64,000 nucleotides of DNA from Halomonas binhaiensis. GTDB taxonomy: Bacteria; Pseudomonadota; Gammaproteobacteria; Pseudomonadales; Halomonadaceae. Shown one piece after another: positions 8,750-16,324 of the stretch. The stretch's first letter is position 1. Each line of letters starts with the position of its first letter. The stretch covers positions 3,782,001 to 3,846,000 of the forward strand of contig NZ_CP038437.2 in the NCBI RefSeq assembly GCF_008329985.2. Direction: 5' to 3'. A program made the position numbers and the translations under genes. Below the pieces are notes generated by a model that worked only from the letters and a program-made list of their open reading frames with translations, was not told the origin of the DNA and made no database searches.

Positions 8750-9499
8750 ATGAAAATCCTCGTCGCGGTCAAACGCGTCATCGATTACAACGTCAAGATC
8801 CGGGTCAAGCCGGATCATTCCGACGTCGATCTCACCAACGTCAAGATGGCCATGAACCCCTTCTGTGAGATCGCCGTGGAAGAAGCGGTTCGCCTCAAGG
8901 AAAAAGGCGTGGCCAGCGAAATCGTGGCGGTGACCGTCGGTCCCAAGGCCGCTCAGGAACAGCTGCGCACCGCTCTGGCGCTGGGCGTCGACCGAGCCGT
9001 GCACGTGGAAACCGACGCGACGGTAGAGTCCCTCGCCGCGGCCAAGGCCCTGGCCAAGGTGGTCGAGGCTGAACAGCCGGGCCTGGTGATCCTGGGCAAG
9101 CAGGCCATCGACTCCGACAACAACCAGGTCGGGCAGATGCTCGCGGCGTTGAGCGGTATGCCCCAGGCCACCTTTGCCTCGCAAGTGGTCGTTGAAGGCG
9201 ACCAGCTCAAGGTCACCCGGGAAGTCGATGGCGGCCTGCAGACCCTGTCGCTCAGTCTGCCGGCGGTGGTCACGACCGACCTGCGGCTCAACGAGCCGCG
9301 CTACGCCAAGCTGCCGGACATCATGAAGGCCAAGAAGAAGCCGCTGGAGGTCAAGACGCCGGCGGATCTGGGTGTGGATGTCGCCTCGCGCCTGACGCTG
9401 GTCAAGGTCGAGCCGCCGGCGGAACGCCAGGCCGGCATCAAGGTGGGTTCCGTGGATGAGCTGGTCGATAAGCTCAAGAACGAAGCCAAAGTGATTTAA
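8750..9499 (+). CDS. etfB: Electron transfer flavoprotein, beta subunit
   Basis: A 249-residue EtfB, the normal length, beginning [20 protein letters not shown]. It has the AMP/adenine-binding fold and the recognition loop ending [20 protein letters not shown]. With EtfA it carries electrons from acyl-CoA dehydrogenases to the quinone pool through ETF-ubiquinone oxidoreductase. Three in-frame ATGs lie at 8726, 8738 and 8750, 12 bases apart. The last is chosen because GGAG lies 6 bases before it and because it matches family length. A 16-bp repeat array lies directly upstream. Confidence 0.97.
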   Translation: MKILVAVKRVIDYNVKIRVKPDHSDVDLTNVKMAMNPFCEIAVEEAVRLKEKGVASEIVAVTVGPKAAQEQLRTALALGVDRAVHVETDATVESLAAAKALAKVVEAEQPGLVILGKQAIDSDNNQVGQMLAALSGMPQATFASQVVVEGDQLKVTREVDGGLQTLSLSLPAVVTTDLRLNEPRYAKLPDIMKAKKKPLEVKTPADLGVDVASRLTLVKVEPPAERQAGIKVGSVDELVDKLKNEAKVI

Positions 9500-9510
9500 G
9501 GGGAGATAGC

Positions 9511-10479
9511 ATGAGTATTCTGGTCCTTGCCGAACATCACGATGGCCAACTGGCTGATGCGACAGCTCATGTAGTGGCTGCGGCCACACTTATCAACAAC
9601 GCGATAGGTGGTGATATCGATGTTCTCGTCGTGGGAAACAGCACAGCGGGTGAGAATGTCGCCGCCATTGCGCAGGCGGCAGCCAAGCTGGAAGGCGTAA
9701 GCAGGGTGCGCGTGGCCGACAATGCCGTGTATGCGCATCAACTGGCCGAGCCCCTGGCGGATCTGCTCACGGCGCTGGCCGGTGACTACAGCCATGTGCT
9801 GGCGGCGGCTTCCACCACGGGCAAGAACGTGCTGCCGCGCCTGGCGGCACTGAAGGATGTGGCGCAGATTTCCGAGATCATTGCGGTCGTCAGCGCCGAT
9901 ACCTTCCAGCGTCCGATCTACGCCGGCAATGCCATTGCCACGGTGCAGAGCAGTGATGCGCTCAAGGTCATTACCGTGCGTCCCACGGCCTTCGATGCCG
10001 TGGATCAGAGTGGTTCCGCGAGCGTCGAAGCTGCGGACAGCTCGATCGACAACATCAGGGTCGCCAACCCCCAGTCCCGCTTCGTTGGTGAAGAGCTGGC
10101 GCAGAGTGATCGTCCAGAGCTGGGTGCCGCCAAAGTGGTCATCTCGGGTGGGCGTGGAATGGGCAGCGGCGATAACTTCAAACTGCTTGATGGAATTGCT
10201 GACAAGCTGGGCGCTGCCATCGGCGCCTCTCGCGCGGCGGTGGATGCCGGCTTCGTGCCCAACGACATGCAGGTCGGTCAGACCGGCAAGATCGTGGCGC
10301 CGGAGCTGTACATCGCCGTGGGTATCAGCGGCGCCATCCAGCACCTGGCCGGGATGAAGGATTCCAAGGTCATCGTGGCGATCAACAAGGATGAAGAAGC
10401 GCCGATCTTCTCGGTGGCTGACTACGGCCTGGTCGCGGACCTGTTCGAGGCACTGCCCGAGCTTGAGAATAGGCTGTAA
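9511..10479 (+). CDS. etfA: Electron transfer flavoprotein, alpha subunit
   Basis: A 322-residue EtfA beginning [18 protein letters not shown]. The C-terminal FAD domain is intact, with [39 protein letters not shown] and [13 protein letters not shown]. It starts 11 bases after etfB behind a GGGGAGA site, so the two are co-translated from one message. Its TAA stop (10477-10479) is followed at the next base by the heptamer array. Confidence 0.97.
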   Translation: MSILVLAEHHDGQLADATAHVVAAATLINNAIGGDIDVLVVGNSTAGENVAAIAQAAAKLEGVSRVRVADNAVYAHQLAEPLADLLTALAGDYSHVLAAASTTGKNVLPRLAALKDVAQISEIIAVVSADTFQRPIYAGNAIATVQSSDALKVITVRPTAFDAVDQSGSASVEAADSSIDNIRVANPQSRFVGEELAQSDRPELGAAKVVISGGRGMGSGDNFKLLDGIADKLGAAIGASRAAVDAGFVPNDMQVGQTGKIVAPELYIAVGISGAIQHLAGMKDSKVIVAINKDEEAPIFSVADYGLVADLFEALPELENRL

Positions 10480-10815
10480 TAGCTACGAGCTACGAGCTAC
10501 GGGCTGCGAGCTGCGAGCTGCGGGCTGCGAGCTGCGAGCTGCGGGCTGCGAGCTGCGAGCTGCGGGCTGCGAGCTCAGAGCTGCGAGCTGCGAGCTACGA
10601 GCTACGAGCTGCGGGCTACGAGCTACGGGCTGCGAGCTGCGAGCTGCGGGCTGCGAGCTGCGGGCTGCGGGCTGCGGGCTACGGGCTACGGGCTACGAGC
10701 TACGGGCTGCGGGCTGCGGGCTGCGAGCTGCGGGCTGCGGGCTAGGGGCTACGAGCTGCGAGCTGCGAGCTACGGGCTACGGGCTACGAGCGGCAAGCTG
10801 AGGGCTAGGAGCTAA
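10480..10815. repeat. Heptanucleotide array, 48 in-phase units of (G/A)GCT(A/G)C type
   Basis: The sequence is 48 consecutive 7-base units, mostly GAGCTAC, GAGCTGC, GGGCTGC and GGGCTAC. The phase holds from 10480 to 10815 without one net insertion or deletion. It starts at the base after the etfA stop. Several runs have GGG at every unit, notably 10662-10696 (five in a row) and 10704-10724, which fit the G-quadruplex pattern of four G-triplets with 4-base loops on the plus strand. One reading frame stays open across most of it only because 21 bases make seven codons. I do not call it a gene. Confidence 0.97.
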
Positions 10816-10830
10816 GAAGAACGATACTCT

Positions 10831-10855
10831 CTCGCCGAGACACGTTCTCGGCGAG
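10831..10855. terminator. Hairpin between etfA array and lrp, possible bidirectional terminator
   Basis: CTCGCCGAG (10831-10839) pairs perfectly with CTCGGCGAG (10847-10855) around a 7-base loop. It lies between two converging genes, etfA and the Lrp gene. There is only a weak T-rich stretch afterwards in either direction. Confidence 0.55.
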
Positions 10856-10862
10856 GTTCTCT

Positions 10863-10910
10863 GGTTCGTTGGCTCTTTGGTTTACCGGGTCTTTGGTTCA
10901 CTGGGTCTTT
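10863..10910. repeat. Three imperfect 16-bp tandem units
   Basis: GGTTCGTTGGCTCTTT, GGTTTACCGGGTCTTT and GGTTCACTGGGTCTTT follow one another from 10863 to 10910, just beyond the 3' end of the Lrp gene. Confidence 0.85.
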
Positions 10911-10925
10911 CACCGCTGCGCCAAT

Positions 10926-11390
10926 TCAAAGCTCGATCTTCAGGGTGTGCTTGACCTTCTGCATCGGGATATCTGTCTTGATGCTGTGTACCCCAGGAAT
11001 GTTCGACAGGTGCTTGACCTGAAACTGGCGGTAGGCTTCCAGATCGGCCACGGCAATGCGCAACTGGAAATCGCAATCCCCTGCCATCAGATGACATTCC
11101 ATCACTTCAGGCATGCCCTGCACTGCCGCAATGAAACGATTGACGGTGCCCTCGTCCTGGGCGCCCAGCCACACTCTGGCAAATACCGTCAGGCCAGCTC
11201 CTATCTGGGCCGCATCCAACAGCGCCACATAGCCTTCTATAACGCCGGCATCCTCCAACCGTCTCACTCGCCGCAGGCAAGGTGAAGGGGAAAGTCCAAC
11301 CCTCTTGGCCAGTTCCACATTCTGCAGCCTTCCATCTTCCTGAAGTGCATTCAGGATACGCCGATCGATGCGATCCAGCTTGATTGGCAC
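10926..11390 (-). CDS. Lrp/AsnC family transcriptional regulator
   Basis: A 154-residue Lrp-type regulator: an N-terminal helix-turn-helix (LDRIDRRILNALQEDGR to LSPSPCLRRVRRLEDAGVI) and a C-terminal RAM ligand-binding domain. GTG at 11390 is preferred, since TGAGGAG lies 7 bases before it; a TTG further upstream would be the alternative. It is divergent from azlCD, the usual arrangement for a regulator of branched-chain amino acid export. A dyad in the shared promoter (11411-11449) supports auto- and target regulation. Confidence 0.93.
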   Translation of the reverse strand: MPIKLDRIDRRILNALQEDGRLQNVELAKRVGLSPSPCLRRVRRLEDAGVIEGYVALLDAAQIGAGLTVFARVWLGAQDEGTVNRFIAAVQGMPEVMECHLMAGDCDFQLRIAVADLEAYRQFQVKHLSNIPGVHSIKTDIPMQKVKHTLKIEL

Positions 11391-11410
11391 GAATGATCTC
11401 CTCAGCAAGT

Positions 11411-11449
11411 ATATTTGGCATTAAATACCAATATTTCTTTCAATTGAAA
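11411..11449. promoter_or_regulatory. AT-rich dyads in the lrp-azlC intergenic region, candidate Lrp sites
   Basis: ATATTTGG (11411-11418) and CCAATATT (11428-11435) form an imperfect inverted repeat with an AT-rich centre, close to known Lrp-type sites. Immediately after it, TTTCAATTGAAA (11438-11449) is a perfect 12-bp palindrome. A TATACT box for azlC lies at 11499-11504. Confidence 0.55.
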
Positions 11450-11520
11450 AACAAAAGCAACCACATGCCACGCCAAAAGACGTACATTAGCCGCTCTTTA
11501 TACTTTGGTTGGAGCTGCTC

Positions 11521-12345
11521 ATGTCTTCCGATGCGACGCATGCACAAGCTATTGATTCTGAAACGTCTTCATTCGGCGCTTCATCCAGAGAGAGCAAGGA
11601 AATCAGGCGTGGTCTCATGGACGCCCTGCCCGTGATGATCGGCTTCATTCCCTTCGCGCTGGTACTGGGGGCACAAGCCTCGCAGAAAGGCCTGAGTATC
11701 GTGGAAGTGCCGCTGATGACCGGGCTGAACTTCGCTGGTGGCTCGGAATTTGCTGCCATCGGGCTATGGACATCGCCACCGCATCTGGCCCTGATCCTGG
11801 CCATTACCTTCCTGGTCAACAGCCGTCACCTGCTGATGGGCGCAACACTGGCTCCCCTGCTGCGCCACTTACCTAAACGCAAGGCATTCGCTGCACTGTT
11901 CTTCATGTGCGATGAAAGCTGGGCCATGGGCCTGTCCCATGCACGCAAGCGTGCCGAGGCCGGCCACATGATCCCCTTCAGCCTGCCTTACTATCTCAGC
12001 CTGTCTGCTGGTCTCTACCTTACCTGGGTCGTGTTCACGGCACTGGGCGCCGGGCTTGGGCCGATGATTGGCGACATCGAGTCGCTGGGCTTCGACATGG
12101 CCTTTCCTGCCGTTTTCCTGGTCTTGCTGCGTGGAATGTGGAAGGGGTTCCGCCAGGCTCGCCCCTGGCTGGTCAGCCTGGTTGTCGCTGCGCTGACCTA
12201 TCTGCTGGTACCGGGTGGATGGTATGTGGCTGCCGGCGCGTTATCCGGCATTGTCGCAGCGTATCTGTGGGTGGAAGAGAACCCCCTGGAAGAGAAACCG
12301 GCGCAAGAGAAAGAGATGCAAGAAAAACAGGTAAAAGAGAAATAA
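11521..12345 (+). CDS. azlC: AzlC family branched-chain amino acid export permease, large subunit
   Basis: A 274-residue membrane protein of the AzlC family. It has the early segment PVMIGFIPFALVLGAQA, then GGSEFAAIGLW, NSRHLLMGA and further hydrophobic helices. With AzlD it exports branched-chain amino acids or analogues across the inner membrane. ATG at 11521 follows TTGGAG by 6 bases. The last 30 residues are a charged, repetitive tail (EEKPAQEKEMQEKQVKEK) that is probably cytoplasmic and not part of the conserved fold. Confidence 0.93.
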   Translation: MSSDATHAQAIDSETSSFGASSRESKEIRRGLMDALPVMIGFIPFALVLGAQASQKGLSIVEVPLMTGLNFAGGSEFAAIGLWTSPPHLALILAITFLVNSRHLLMGATLAPLLRHLPKRKAFAALFFMCDESWAMGLSHARKRAEAGHMIPFSLPYYLSLSAGLYLTWVVFTALGAGLGPMIGDIESLGFDMAFPAVFLVLLRGMWKGFRQARPWLVSLVVAALTYLLVPGGWYVAAGALSGIVAAYLWVEENPLEEKPAQEKEMQEKQVKEK

Positions 12346-12360
12346 CTGGCCGAGGCTAAC

Positions 12361-12690
12361 ATGATCGAGACTGACCTGATCGAGACTAATTTGATCGATA
12401 CCACGGTGCTGCTCACCATCGTGCTGATGGCCTGCGTAACCTATTTCACTCGCCTTGCAGGGTACCTGGTAATCCGCCGTGTCTCCCTCAGCCAAAGAGC
12501 CATCACCGTACTGGAGGCCGCTCCAGGGTGCGTGCTGGTTTCCGTCATCGCGCCCTACTTTGTCTCCGAGCGTCCAGCCGACCTGGCAGCACTAGCCATC
12601 ACCCTGCTGGCTGCCACCCGCTTTTCCCTGCTGCCGACAGTGGTCATCGGCATCGTTTCCGCTGGCGTGCTGCGTCACCTGCTGGCATGA
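12361..12690 (+). CDS. azlD: AzlD family branched-chain amino acid export protein, small subunit
   Basis: A 109-residue membrane protein with the AzlD pattern: ACVTYFTRLAGYLVIRR, a loop with LEAAPGCVLVSVIAPYF, and two more helices. It is the partner of AzlC, 15 bases downstream. Its first codons are a 15-bp repeat (GATCGAGACTGACCT, GATCGAGACTAATTT, then GATCGATACC) encoding an added IETDLIETNLID tail. The true start may be the first ATG, or a later TTG within the repeat. Only a weak GAGG precedes the ATG. Confidence 0.92.
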   Translation: MIETDLIETNLIDTTVLLTIVLMACVTYFTRLAGYLVIRRVSLSQRAITVLEAAPGCVLVSVIAPYFVSERPADLAALAITLLAATRFSLLPTVVIGIVSAGVLRHLLA

Positions 12691-12718
12691 CGCAGCACGC
12701 GAACATGAAGCAGGCCGC

Positions 12719-13066
12719 CTATAGGCCATACTCCCGCTCGACCTTGCAAATGCGGACACGAAAGGCGCTGTACCAGCGCTCACGCCCGAGCTTCTGGGCT
12801 TCACGGTGTTCAAGATTGGCCTTCCAGGCAGCAATGGCTTCCAGGCTCTGCCAGTAGGATACCGTGATACCCACGCCCTCCCTAGCAGACTCCACACCAA
12901 GGAAACCTGGCTGCTGGCTGGCCAGCGCGACCATGCGCTCGGCCATCTCGCCATAGCCATCATCGCCTTCGGTACGCAATGAAGTGAAGATAACTGCATA
13001 ATACGGCGGTTTGGGTGTATTGGCTGGAACAGTGCCCATGGGGGCAGTCGCATTGCTGTCGACCAT
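12719..13066 (-). CDS. Antibiotic biosynthesis monooxygenase (ABM) domain protein
   Basis: A 115-residue ferredoxin-like ABM-fold protein of the YqjZ type. YYAVIFTSLRTEGDDGYGEMAERM begins the domain at about residue 21, and the conserved core GFLGVESAREGVGITVSYWQS lies near 54-74. Such proteins are small cofactor-free oxygenases or haem/quinone-handling proteins, and most are uncharacterised. The first 18 residues are a low-complexity extension. It ends 28 bases from azlD, converging with it. Confidence 0.85.
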   Translation of the reverse strand: MVDSNATAPMGTVPANTPKPPYYAVIFTSLRTEGDDGYGEMAERMVALASQQPGFLGVESAREGVGITVSYWQSLEAIAAWKANLEHREAQKLGRERWYSAFRVRICKVEREYGL

Positions 13067-13093
13067 GAAAACCCTCTTGTCGGCGGGGAATCA

Positions 13094-16000
13094 TCATGCG
13101 CAGGAGGTCTCTGGACCCTGGTCAAGAGGCGCGGGGATGCTGAACAGGTAACCCTGAAAGCAATGGCAGCCATTTTCCAGCAACCAGGCGCGTTGAGCCT
13201 CGTTCTCCACACCTTCTGCAATCACATCGAGTTCGAGAGTATGCGCCAGGGCAATGGTGCTTGCCACAATGGCTGAACTGGTACTGTTGTCCAGCACGTC
13301 GCGGACGAAGGACTGGTCGATCTTTAGCTGGTCCAGAGGTAAACGCTTGAGATAGGAAAACGATGAATAGCCTGTACCAAAGTCGTCGAGAGCGAAGGTC
13401 ACGCCCAGAGACTTGAGCGCTATCATTCGTTGACGGATATCCTCATGGTCATCCATGAACAATGATTCCGTCACCTCGAGCTTGAGCTTGTTCGCTGGTG
13501 CTTTGGTTCTCCGCAGGATTTCATCGACCCGCTGCACGAAATCAGGTGCATGAAACTGCTTCGGGCTGACATTGACCGATAGGGAGAGGGTCGTCCACAT
13601 GTCGCTCTGCGACCAGGCCACCAGCGTTTGACAGGCCGTTTCTATCACCCATAGACCAATCTGGTGGATCACCTGCTGTTGCTCGGCGATAGGGATAAAC
13701 TCCGAGGGAGGCACCAGCCCGCGCAGAGGATGGCGCCAGCGTAGCAGAGCTTCAGCACCGATAGTCTTGCCGAATTCATCCACCTGGTATTGATAGACCA
13801 GGAAGAGCTCTTCATTGCCCAGTGCCTGGCCCAGATCCTTCTCCAGCTGAGTCCGCTGCCGGATGCGCTCCTGCATCTCCAGATCGAAGAAACAGGCCAT
13901 GTTGCGCCCCAGGGACTTGGCCTGGAATAACGCCATATCGGCCTGGCGTAACAACTCATCTGCCGTCACATCATTACGCAGCAAGGTAATGCCGATGCTG
14001 GCGGTGACGGTCAACGTCTGGCCCGCCAGGGTAATGGGTTGTTCCAGTACATCCAGCAATGTCCGAGCCACGCATTCTGCCGCTCGACACTCCACCTGCG
14101 TACTCGCCTCCAGCTCGCCAATCAACACGACAAACTCATCGCCGCCAAAACGCGCCAGACTGTCACCCTCCTGCAGAACCGATTCCAGACGCTGTGCCAT
14201 GCATTTCAGTAATTCATCGCCACCTTGGTAGCCCAGTGCTTCATTGACCTGCTTGAAGTCATCCAGGTTGAGGAATATCAAGGCACCAAGTTCCTCATTG
14301 CGGCGGTGACTGGCAAGGGCCTTATCGATGCGTTCCAGCATCAAGCGGCGATTGGGCAAGCCCGTCAAGGTATCGAAGAAAGCCAGCTGATGAATCTCTC
14401 GTTCAGCCGCCTTGCTCTCGCTGATATCACTCAGGGTTCCTACATAATGTGTGCACTGTCCACACTCATCCTTTACCGCACTGATGGTCAGCCACTGGGG
14501 GTAGGTTTCACCATTCTTGCGCCGACTCCAGAGCTCTCCCTGCCAACTGCCATATTCCAGCACCGCTCCCCACAGCCGCTGGTGAACCTCCTCTTCATGC
14601 AGCTCTGAGCTGAGCATGGATGGAGTCCTGCCCACGACCTCACTCTCTATATACCCAGTGATTCTGGTAAAGGTATGGTTGACCTTGAGAATATTTCCTT
14701 GAACATCAGTGATCATCATCCCGAGATGGGTTTCAAAGGCCAGTGCAGCGATACGCAACTGCACCTGCTGGGCCTGTTCCTCGGTCACATCCCGCACCAC
14801 TGCCAGAACGCCGCGCAGCTCACCATGCTCTTCGTATACCAGAGGACTCAACAGGGCGCTGAAAAAATGCAGTTCGTCTCCCAGCTCAAGGCAATAATCG
14901 ACAAGTTGGGGAGCCCGAGTAGACTCGACATCAGAGAGGGCAACATCAATCTGCACAGAAACATCCGCTGGCAGGACCTCGCGAATGTTCATGCCAAGCA
15001 GCTCTGACTTCGGTGTCAGAAGCATGCTTTCATCTCCGGCATGGATATAGACGAAATGCCCTGCGGTATCGAACACGAAGAGCATGTCCTGCATCGAGCC
15101 AATCAGTGCCCGCAGGCGAGCCTCTCGGCTCATGGCATCTTCCTGGGCCTTTTGGCGTTCAATCACTTCATACCGCAAGGCTTCCTTTGCCTGCCACAGG
15201 GCCAGAATGTGGCGAATCAGCCAGCCCCCCAGCAACGCCAACAGCAGGCCGGCAAACACTAGTGCCCATAACCGCTGGGTCCAGCCAGCAAGAAGCTCCT
15301 CGGTTCCCTGTCCCGATATCACCAATAAAGGAACAAAGTCTGTACGATGCGCAACATAGAGACGGTGCTTGCCATCCACACGCGATGCTCTGGAATACTC
15401 CCAGGGGCCTTCCCCATCCTGGAAGCTATCTGTCGTGCTGGCCGCCGCGATCACATTACCGAGCCTAATCTTTGCAGCTGGCTTACGTGTGACTAGACGT
15501 CCATTGGAGTCGATGATGGCAATGCTTTCTCCAGACTGCAGATCGATATCGCTCAGCATTCCATCAAGCTTTATTGGCATGATACGCGCCACAGCCAGAG
15601 CGCGGACCTCGCCACTGGCATCACGCAGGCGCAATGCCATCAGAATACGATAATCTTGCGCCTGTTCAGACCAATACAGAGGGGTGATCAACACATCACT
15701 GTGTGTCGATGACTGGAATCGAGGAGGAGACTGCTCCTGCCATAGCTCAGGGGGACCGCTGGCCCCAGAACTAGAAGTGGCAATAGTCCTGCCAGCGGTA
15801 TCCATGACAAACAATTCATCGATGAAATCGAGACCAGAGCCACGCTTGCGCAGGAAGGCACTGACTTCGTCCGAGTGTTTCATGACTATCGGCTGCCCTG
15901 CGGTATCAAACAGATCGGACAGCCCTACCAGCACTTGTTCCGTCGTAGAAAAAGAGCGCTCTACCAGCTCTACGACCAGATCGCTTTTGGCGTGAAGACG

Positions 16001-16162
16001 CCCCCGCGCACCTTGAATCTCCGCAACATACTGTTCGCGTAGTAACCAGGTGATACTGCAGACCATTACCAGCAGGAAGGTAGCGTACAACACCACAGGC
16101 CACCAACGCCGCCCAAGGGGCCGTTTTTCGGAGGTAAGCCTGAATGAAGTACTGACTGGCAT
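13094..16162 (-). CDS. Membrane-anchored PAS-PAS-GGDEF-EAL cyclic-di-GMP enzyme
   Basis: A 1022-residue inner-membrane signalling protein. A transmembrane helix at about 20-42 is followed by a periplasmic Cache-like sensor, a second helix near 295-315, two PAS domains (about 345-460 and 465-585), GGDEF (about 590-755) and EAL (about 768-1010). GGDEF is intact (RFGGDEF), but the inhibitory RxxD site reads QEGD. The EAL domain keeps EALLRW, VNVSPKQF, LEVTESL, DDFGTGYSSF, LKIDQSF and AEGVENEAQ, so phosphodiesterase activity is plausible. Start ATG at 16162. It appears to be a single transcription unit. Confidence 0.95.
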   Translation of the reverse strand: MPVSTSFRLTSEKRPLGRRWWPVVLYATFLLVMVCSITWLLREQYVAEIQGARGRLHAKSDLVVELVERSFSTTEQVLVGLSDLFDTAGQPIVMKHSDEVSAFLRKRGSGLDFIDELFVMDTAGRTIATSSSGASGPPELWQEQSPPRFQSSTHSDVLITPLYWSEQAQDYRILMALRLRDASGEVRALAVARIMPIKLDGMLSDIDLQSGESIAIIDSNGRLVTRKPAAKIRLGNVIAAASTTDSFQDGEGPWEYSRASRVDGKHRLYVAHRTDFVPLLVISGQGTEELLAGWTQRLWALVFAGLLLALLGGWLIRHILALWQAKEALRYEVIERQKAQEDAMSREARLRALIGSMQDMLFVFDTAGHFVYIHAGDESMLLTPKSELLGMNIREVLPADVSVQIDVALSDVESTRAPQLVDYCLELGDELHFFSALLSPLVYEEHGELRGVLAVVRDVTEEQAQQVQLRIAALAFETHLGMMITDVQGNILKVNHTFTRITGYIESEVVGRTPSMLSSELHEEEVHQRLWGAVLEYGSWQGELWSRRKNGETYPQWLTISAVKDECGQCTHYVGTLSDISESKAAEREIHQLAFFDTLTGLPNRRLMLERIDKALASHRRNEELGALIFLNLDDFKQVNEALGYQGGDELLKCMAQRLESVLQEGDSLARFGGDEFVVLIGELEASTQVECRAAECVARTLLDVLEQPITLAGQTLTVTASIGITLLRNDVTADELLRQADMALFQAKSLGRNMACFFDLEMQERIRQRTQLEKDLGQALGNEELFLVYQYQVDEFGKTIGAEALLRWRHPLRGLVPPSEFIPIAEQQQVIHQIGLWVIETACQTLVAWSQSDMWTTLSLSVNVSPKQFHAPDFVQRVDEILRRTKAPANKLKLEVTESLFMDDHEDIRQRMIALKSLGVTFALDDFGTGYSSFSYLKRLPLDQLKIDQSFVRDVLDNSTSSAIVASTIALAHTLELDVIAEGVENEAQRAWLLENGCHCFQGYLFSIPAPLDQGPETSCA

Positions 16163-16324
16163 TGCAATGCCTCATAGGTAAAACGAAATGCATCACCTGC
16201 GTCTGCTGGCCTTTCTCACCGAGCAATGAATCCATTGGGCAAACGAATCCTTGGCCCTCAAGCTCGCTCAGCACTCAGGTCGATGCATTTTACGCTTACC
16301 TCGAAAAGCATCTTCTGCCTTCGG

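Noticed and set aside
10391..10801. A 136-codon open frame across the heptamer array encoding repeated ELRAAG-like units
   Set aside because: It starts inside etfA out of frame and stays open only because of the 7-base repeat; there is no ribosome-binding site.
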